A DNA stretch of 64,000 nucleotides, from the NCBI GenBank assembly GCA_965226645.1, contig CBDDDL010000001.1, positions 248,001-312,000 on the forward strand. Direction: 5' to 3'. Below the pieces are notes generated by a model that made no database searches, was not told where the DNA came from, and saw only the letters and a list, made by a program, of their open reading frames with translations. Positions within the stretch are counted from its first letter, which is position 1, and the number at the start of each line of letters is the position of its first letter. Source of the stretch: Poriferisodalis sp965226645. Its GTDB lineage: Bacteria > Actinomycetota > Acidimicrobiia > Acidimicrobiales > Poriferisodalaceae. Made by a program: the position numbers and the translations under genes. Of the stretch, positions 61,429 through 64,000 are shown one piece after another.

Positions 61429-62721
61429 GTGGATGCACTCTTCGGCGAGGCGCCAGATGACCGGGCGTTCGTTGACAACGACAGGCTCGACGGCCCGGTG
61501 TCATCGGTCGCGGTGCTGTGCATGCACACGTCGCCGCTGCACCAGCCGGGCAGTGGCGATGGGGGCGGGCTGAACGTCTACGTGCGCGAGCTCACTGCCG
61601 CGATGGCGCACCTCGGTGCCACATGCGACATCTATGTGCGGCGCTCAGACGAGGCGCTGCTCGACGTGGTCGAGATGGAGCCCGGCATGCGCGTCATCGG
61701 GGTGGATGCCGGGGCAACGTCGTTGGCCAAGGACGACCTCGGAGCGGTGACATCGGCATTCGCTGATGGTGTCGGCAAGCATCTCGCCGACCGACCGGTC
61801 GGCGCCATTCACGCGCACTACTGGCTGTCCGCAGTGGCGGGCCATCAGCTGAAACATCAACTCGACGTTCCGCTCGCAGTCACGTTTCACACGCTCGGCC
61901 GGGTCAAGAGCAGCACCGGAGACGCCGAGCCTCGTCATCGAAGCGAAGCCGAGCAACGGGTTATCGACTGTGCCGATGCGGTCTTCGCCTCGGGCGACGC
62001 CGAGGCGGCGCAACTGCAGTCGCTGTATGACGTGCCGCCTGGAAGGGTGCACGTGCTCACTCCGGGCGTAGACCGAGCGATGTTCGCGCCCGGCCAGCGT
62101 CACGCTGCACGCGCCGCGATCGGTTTGCGGCCTGCACCCGTGCTGCTGTTCGTCGGACGGATCCAACCATTGAAGGGCGCAGAGCTCGCCGTCGAGACAT
62201 TGGCAGCGCTGAGGGCGGGTGACGCCGCCGGATCCGATGCGCAACTGGTGATCGTCGGTGGACCAAGCGGCCCTCATGGTGACGCCACGCTCGCGCGACT
62301 GCACGCGATGGTGGCCGAGTTCGGCCTGGGTGGCGCAGTCACTTTTGTTGATCCGCTTCCGCACCACCTGCTCTCCACCTACTACCGCGCCGCCGACGTG
62401 TGCCTGGTGCCAAGCCGCTCGGAATCGTTCGGCCTCGTTGCGCTTGAAGCAGCGGCGTGCGGGACGCCCGTTGTTGCGTCGGACGTCGGCGGCCTGCGCG
62501 ACAACGTCGTCGACGGTGTGACGGGATTCCTCGTTGCGAGTCGCGATAGCGGCACCTTTGCCCGACGGGTCTCGCAGATACTCGGCGACCCGCTGTTGGG
62601 CCTGCGTCTTGGCGACGCCGGCGCTCGGCGCGCAGAGGGCTTCACGTGGCGAGCGAGCGCTCGTGCTGCAATCGAAGCGCTCAACGGCGTTGCACGCCGC
62701 GAATTGGTCGCGTGCGTGTGA
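61429..62721 (+). CDS. mshA: D-inositol-3-phosphate glycosyltransferase MshA
   Basis: First step of mycothiol synthesis, joining GlcNAc and inositol-3-phosphate. GT-B fold, 430 residues: MHTSPLHQPGSGDGGGLNVYVRELTAAMA, IHAHYWLSAVAGHQLK, TFHTLGRVKS, VGRIQPLKGAELA and the nucleotide-binding ESFGLVALEAAACGTPVVASDVGGL. GTG at 61429 or TTG at 61420 is the start. It marks the genome as actinobacterial. Confidence 0.94.
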   Translation: MDALFGEAPDDRAFVDNDRLDGPVSSVAVLCMHTSPLHQPGSGDGGGLNVYVRELTAAMAHLGATCDIYVRRSDEALLDVVEMEPGMRVIGVDAGATSLAKDDLGAVTSAFADGVGKHLADRPVGAIHAHYWLSAVAGHQLKHQLDVPLAVTFHTLGRVKSSTGDAEPRHRSEAEQRVIDCADAVFASGDAEAAQLQSLYDVPPGRVHVLTPGVDRAMFAPGQRHAARAAIGLRPAPVLLFVGRIQPLKGAELAVETLAALRAGDAAGSDAQLVIVGGPSGPHGDATLARLHAMVAEFGLGGAVTFVDPLPHHLLSTYYRAADVCLVPSRSESFGLVALEAAACGTPVVASDVGGLRDNVVDGVTGFLVASRDSGTFARRVSQILGDPLLGLRLGDAGARRAEGFTWRASARAAIEALNGVARRELVACV

Positions 62722-62740
62722 GCGACACCGGTCCTCGCCG

Positions 62741-63286
62741 ATGACCCGGCGTCCGGCGACGGTTTCCGAGCTGGACTTGCTCGAGACGCGGATCGACCGC
62801 TGGCTGGCCGAGTGGGCAGATGCCCAGGCTGGCACTCCAGCTCCCGACGCTCCAGACCCTGGCGCCACAGCTCACGAGGCTCCAGCTCCCGAGGCTCCAG
62901 CTCCCGACGACGACGACCGGCCCCTGCTCATCGACGTCACGCGCGACGACGAGATTCAGCGGCGCTGGTACGTGCGGTTGGCGGGCGAGTCCCGCGATGT
63001 CATCGCGGTGTGGCTGACCTTGCGCCAGCGCACCTTGGCCTACGAGACCTACGTGCTGCCGTCGCCGCCGCACCGCCCCGAACAGGTCGCCGACTTCGTG
63101 CTGCGTCGCAACTACTCGCTGGTCGGCGCGCAGTATGGCATCGGCGCCGAGGACGCCTTGTTCCTCACCGGCGAGCTGCCTACCCATTGTGTCGACGAAG
63201 ACGAGCTTGATCGCATCGTCGGATCGCTGTGGGCGTACGTCGAACGCGATTTCACTACCTTGCTGCGGCTCGGCTTCCAGAAATAG
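62741..63286 (+). CDS. YbjN-domain protein
   Basis: 181 residues with the YbjN/tetratricopeptide-chaperone-like fold: RRWYVRLAGESRDVIAVWLTLRQRTLAYETYVLP and FVLRRNYSLVGAQYGIGAEDALFLTGELP. A Pro/Ala/Glu repeat (about 30-60) interrupts the N-terminus. The mshA-ybjN order is conserved in mycobacteria (Rv0486-Rv0487). Function unknown. Confidence 0.85.
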   Translation: MTRRPATVSELDLLETRIDRWLAEWADAQAGTPAPDAPDPGATAHEAPAPEAPAPDDDDRPLLIDVTRDDEIQRRWYVRLAGESRDVIAVWLTLRQRTLAYETYVLPSPPHRPEQVADFVLRRNYSLVGAQYGIGAEDALFLTGELPTHCVDEDELDRIVGSLWAYVERDFTTLLRLGFQK

Positions 63287-63596
63287 CGACAGAGTTTCAG
63301 TGTACGTAAATTAGTTTCATGTGGCCGGGGCACACGCCTGCAGGCGGGCAGGGAAGTGCCTCACCGACGGCGAGTGCCCCGGCGACCAACAGCCCAAGAC
63401 GCTGAGCCAGGTCATCACCGATCTCATGCGATTGGGGCTTGGGCCTGCTGCCGCCGACACAGCATCTACGGCCAGATCTGGTCCGCCAACGTTTCGAGTC
63501 GGTCGGCTAGTCACCGCCGAGGATGTCTGGGCATTGGGGACGAGTGAGTGCGGCGCTCGCCGGAGGCCCGCAGGGGCGGTCCGGTACCGTGAGCGC
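63287..63596 (+). other. Gene-poor gap before proC, in-frame with it
   Basis: 310 bases with no independent gene. An AT-rich patch (63302-63320) could be a promoter. From a GTG at 63321 the frame is open without stop into proC and would add 92 residues, including CLTDGECPGDQQPKTLSQVITDLMRLGLGP and FRVGRLVTAEDVWALG. This looks more protein-like than random but I recognise no domain. Confidence 0.35.
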
Positions 63597-64000
63597 ATGG
63601 CTGAGGTGGTCGAACTGCTGATTGTGGGCGGCGGCAAGATGGGCGAGGCGCTGCTGGGCGGATTGCTCACGGCTGGACACAGCGCCGAGAGCATCTGCGT
63701 AAGCGAACCGATTTCGGCTCGCCGGGATGAACTGGCCGACCGCTACGGCGTGTCGACTTCGGACGATGTTGTGGCTTGCGCCGGTGCGATTCTTGCCACC
63801 AAGCCCGACGTGATCCCGGCCGTCGCAGGTGCCGTTGCTGGCGCCGGCACCGACCGCATCCTCTCGATTGGGGCGGGTGTGACGCTGACAACGCTGGGCA
63901 CCGCAGCTGGGAGCAGCACCCCCATTGTGCGTGCCATGCCCAACACACCCGCGCTGGTGTCGCAAGGTGCCGCCGCGATCTGTGGCAACGACCAGGCCAC
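63597..64000 (+). CDS. proC: Pyrroline-5-carboxylate reductase (3' end cut by window)
   Basis: Last step of proline synthesis. The ATG at 63597 gives MAEVVELLIVGGGKMGEALLGGLL, the NAD(P) Rossmann loop, then ILATKPDVIPAV and the conserved IVRAMPNTPALVSQGAAAICGN. About 135 residues are inside the window; the rest lies beyond base 64000. Confidence 0.93.
   Translation, partial: MAEVVELLIVGGGKMGEALLGGLLTAGHSAESICVSEPISARRDELADRYGVSTSDDVVACAGAILATKPDVIPAVAGAVAGAGTDRILSIGAGVTLTTLGTAAGSSTPIVRAMPNTPALVSQGAAAICGNDQA

Overview
This is a high-GC actinobacterial chromosome segment. Lineage markers are mycothiol glycosyltransferase MshA, a WhiB7-type regulator, HspR with HAIR-like operators, the ClpS/DUF2017 pair, a caa3-type cytochrome oxidase, a UGSC selenoprotein and cysteine-free L28/L33. 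I infer a free-living aerobe of or near the Acidimicrobiia; the class is inference, the phylum is well supported.

Layout. 0-6.6 kb: 3' part of dnaB, tRNA-Gly, dcd, a membrane Fe-S reductase, a lone cyclic-nucleotide-binding protein, PII and gpmA. 6.7-14.7 kb: heat-shock block dnaK-grpE-dnaJ-hspR and clpB, followed by a scrambled, insertion-riddled second copy of the clpB 3' end. 14.7-28.6 kb: purine genes purA-D-E-B-C-S-Q-L-F-M with one small opposite-strand gene between purQ and purL, then an ACT-domain malic enzyme. 28.6-34.7 kb: tRNA-Asp/Phe, an AlkX-like glycosylase, rpmB-rpmG, a luciferase-like oxidoreductase, a Nudix hydrolase, a two-component pair and tRNA-Glu. 34.8-45.4 kb: ctaA-clpS-DUF2017 diverging from ctaB and a long cytochrome oxidase operon. 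45.4-53.2 kb: a selenoprotein gene, serS, a fluoride-channel pair (one frameshifted by a 47-bp duplication), a CcdA/TlpA pair and whiB7 with a long attenuator leader. 53.2-64 kb: MBL hydrolase, orn, K+ channel, dut, tRNA-Lys, phosphatase, an AAA ATPase/PIN pair, a MoaD-like protein, a CdsA-like protein, mshA-ybjN and the 5' part of proC.

Most notable. (1) The oxidase operon begins with paralogues of subunits I and III. In the subunit I paralogue every heme and CuB histidine ligand and the cross-linked tyrosine are replaced although the fold is kept, so it looks like a catalytically inert oxidase module travelling with the real one. (2) Two adjacent reading frames at 45440-47218 are one gene, read through an in-frame TGA as selenocysteine in a UGSC motif with a strong SECIS-like hairpin directly after it. 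(3) whiB7 has an upstream AT-rich/TTGACA element, a leader peptide frame and an intrinsic terminator before its start codon, the layout of ribosome-mediated attenuation. (4) Two tandem duplications (clpB end, fluC) break coding sequence and are either very recent or assembly artefacts.

How the genes fit together: the chaperone block forms an HspR-controlled proteostasis regulon; the purine genes cover most of IMP synthesis plus the step towards AMP (purK, purN and purH are not here); ctaA/ctaB make heme A for the oxidase encoded beside them; dcd and dut jointly supply dUMP and clear dUTP.
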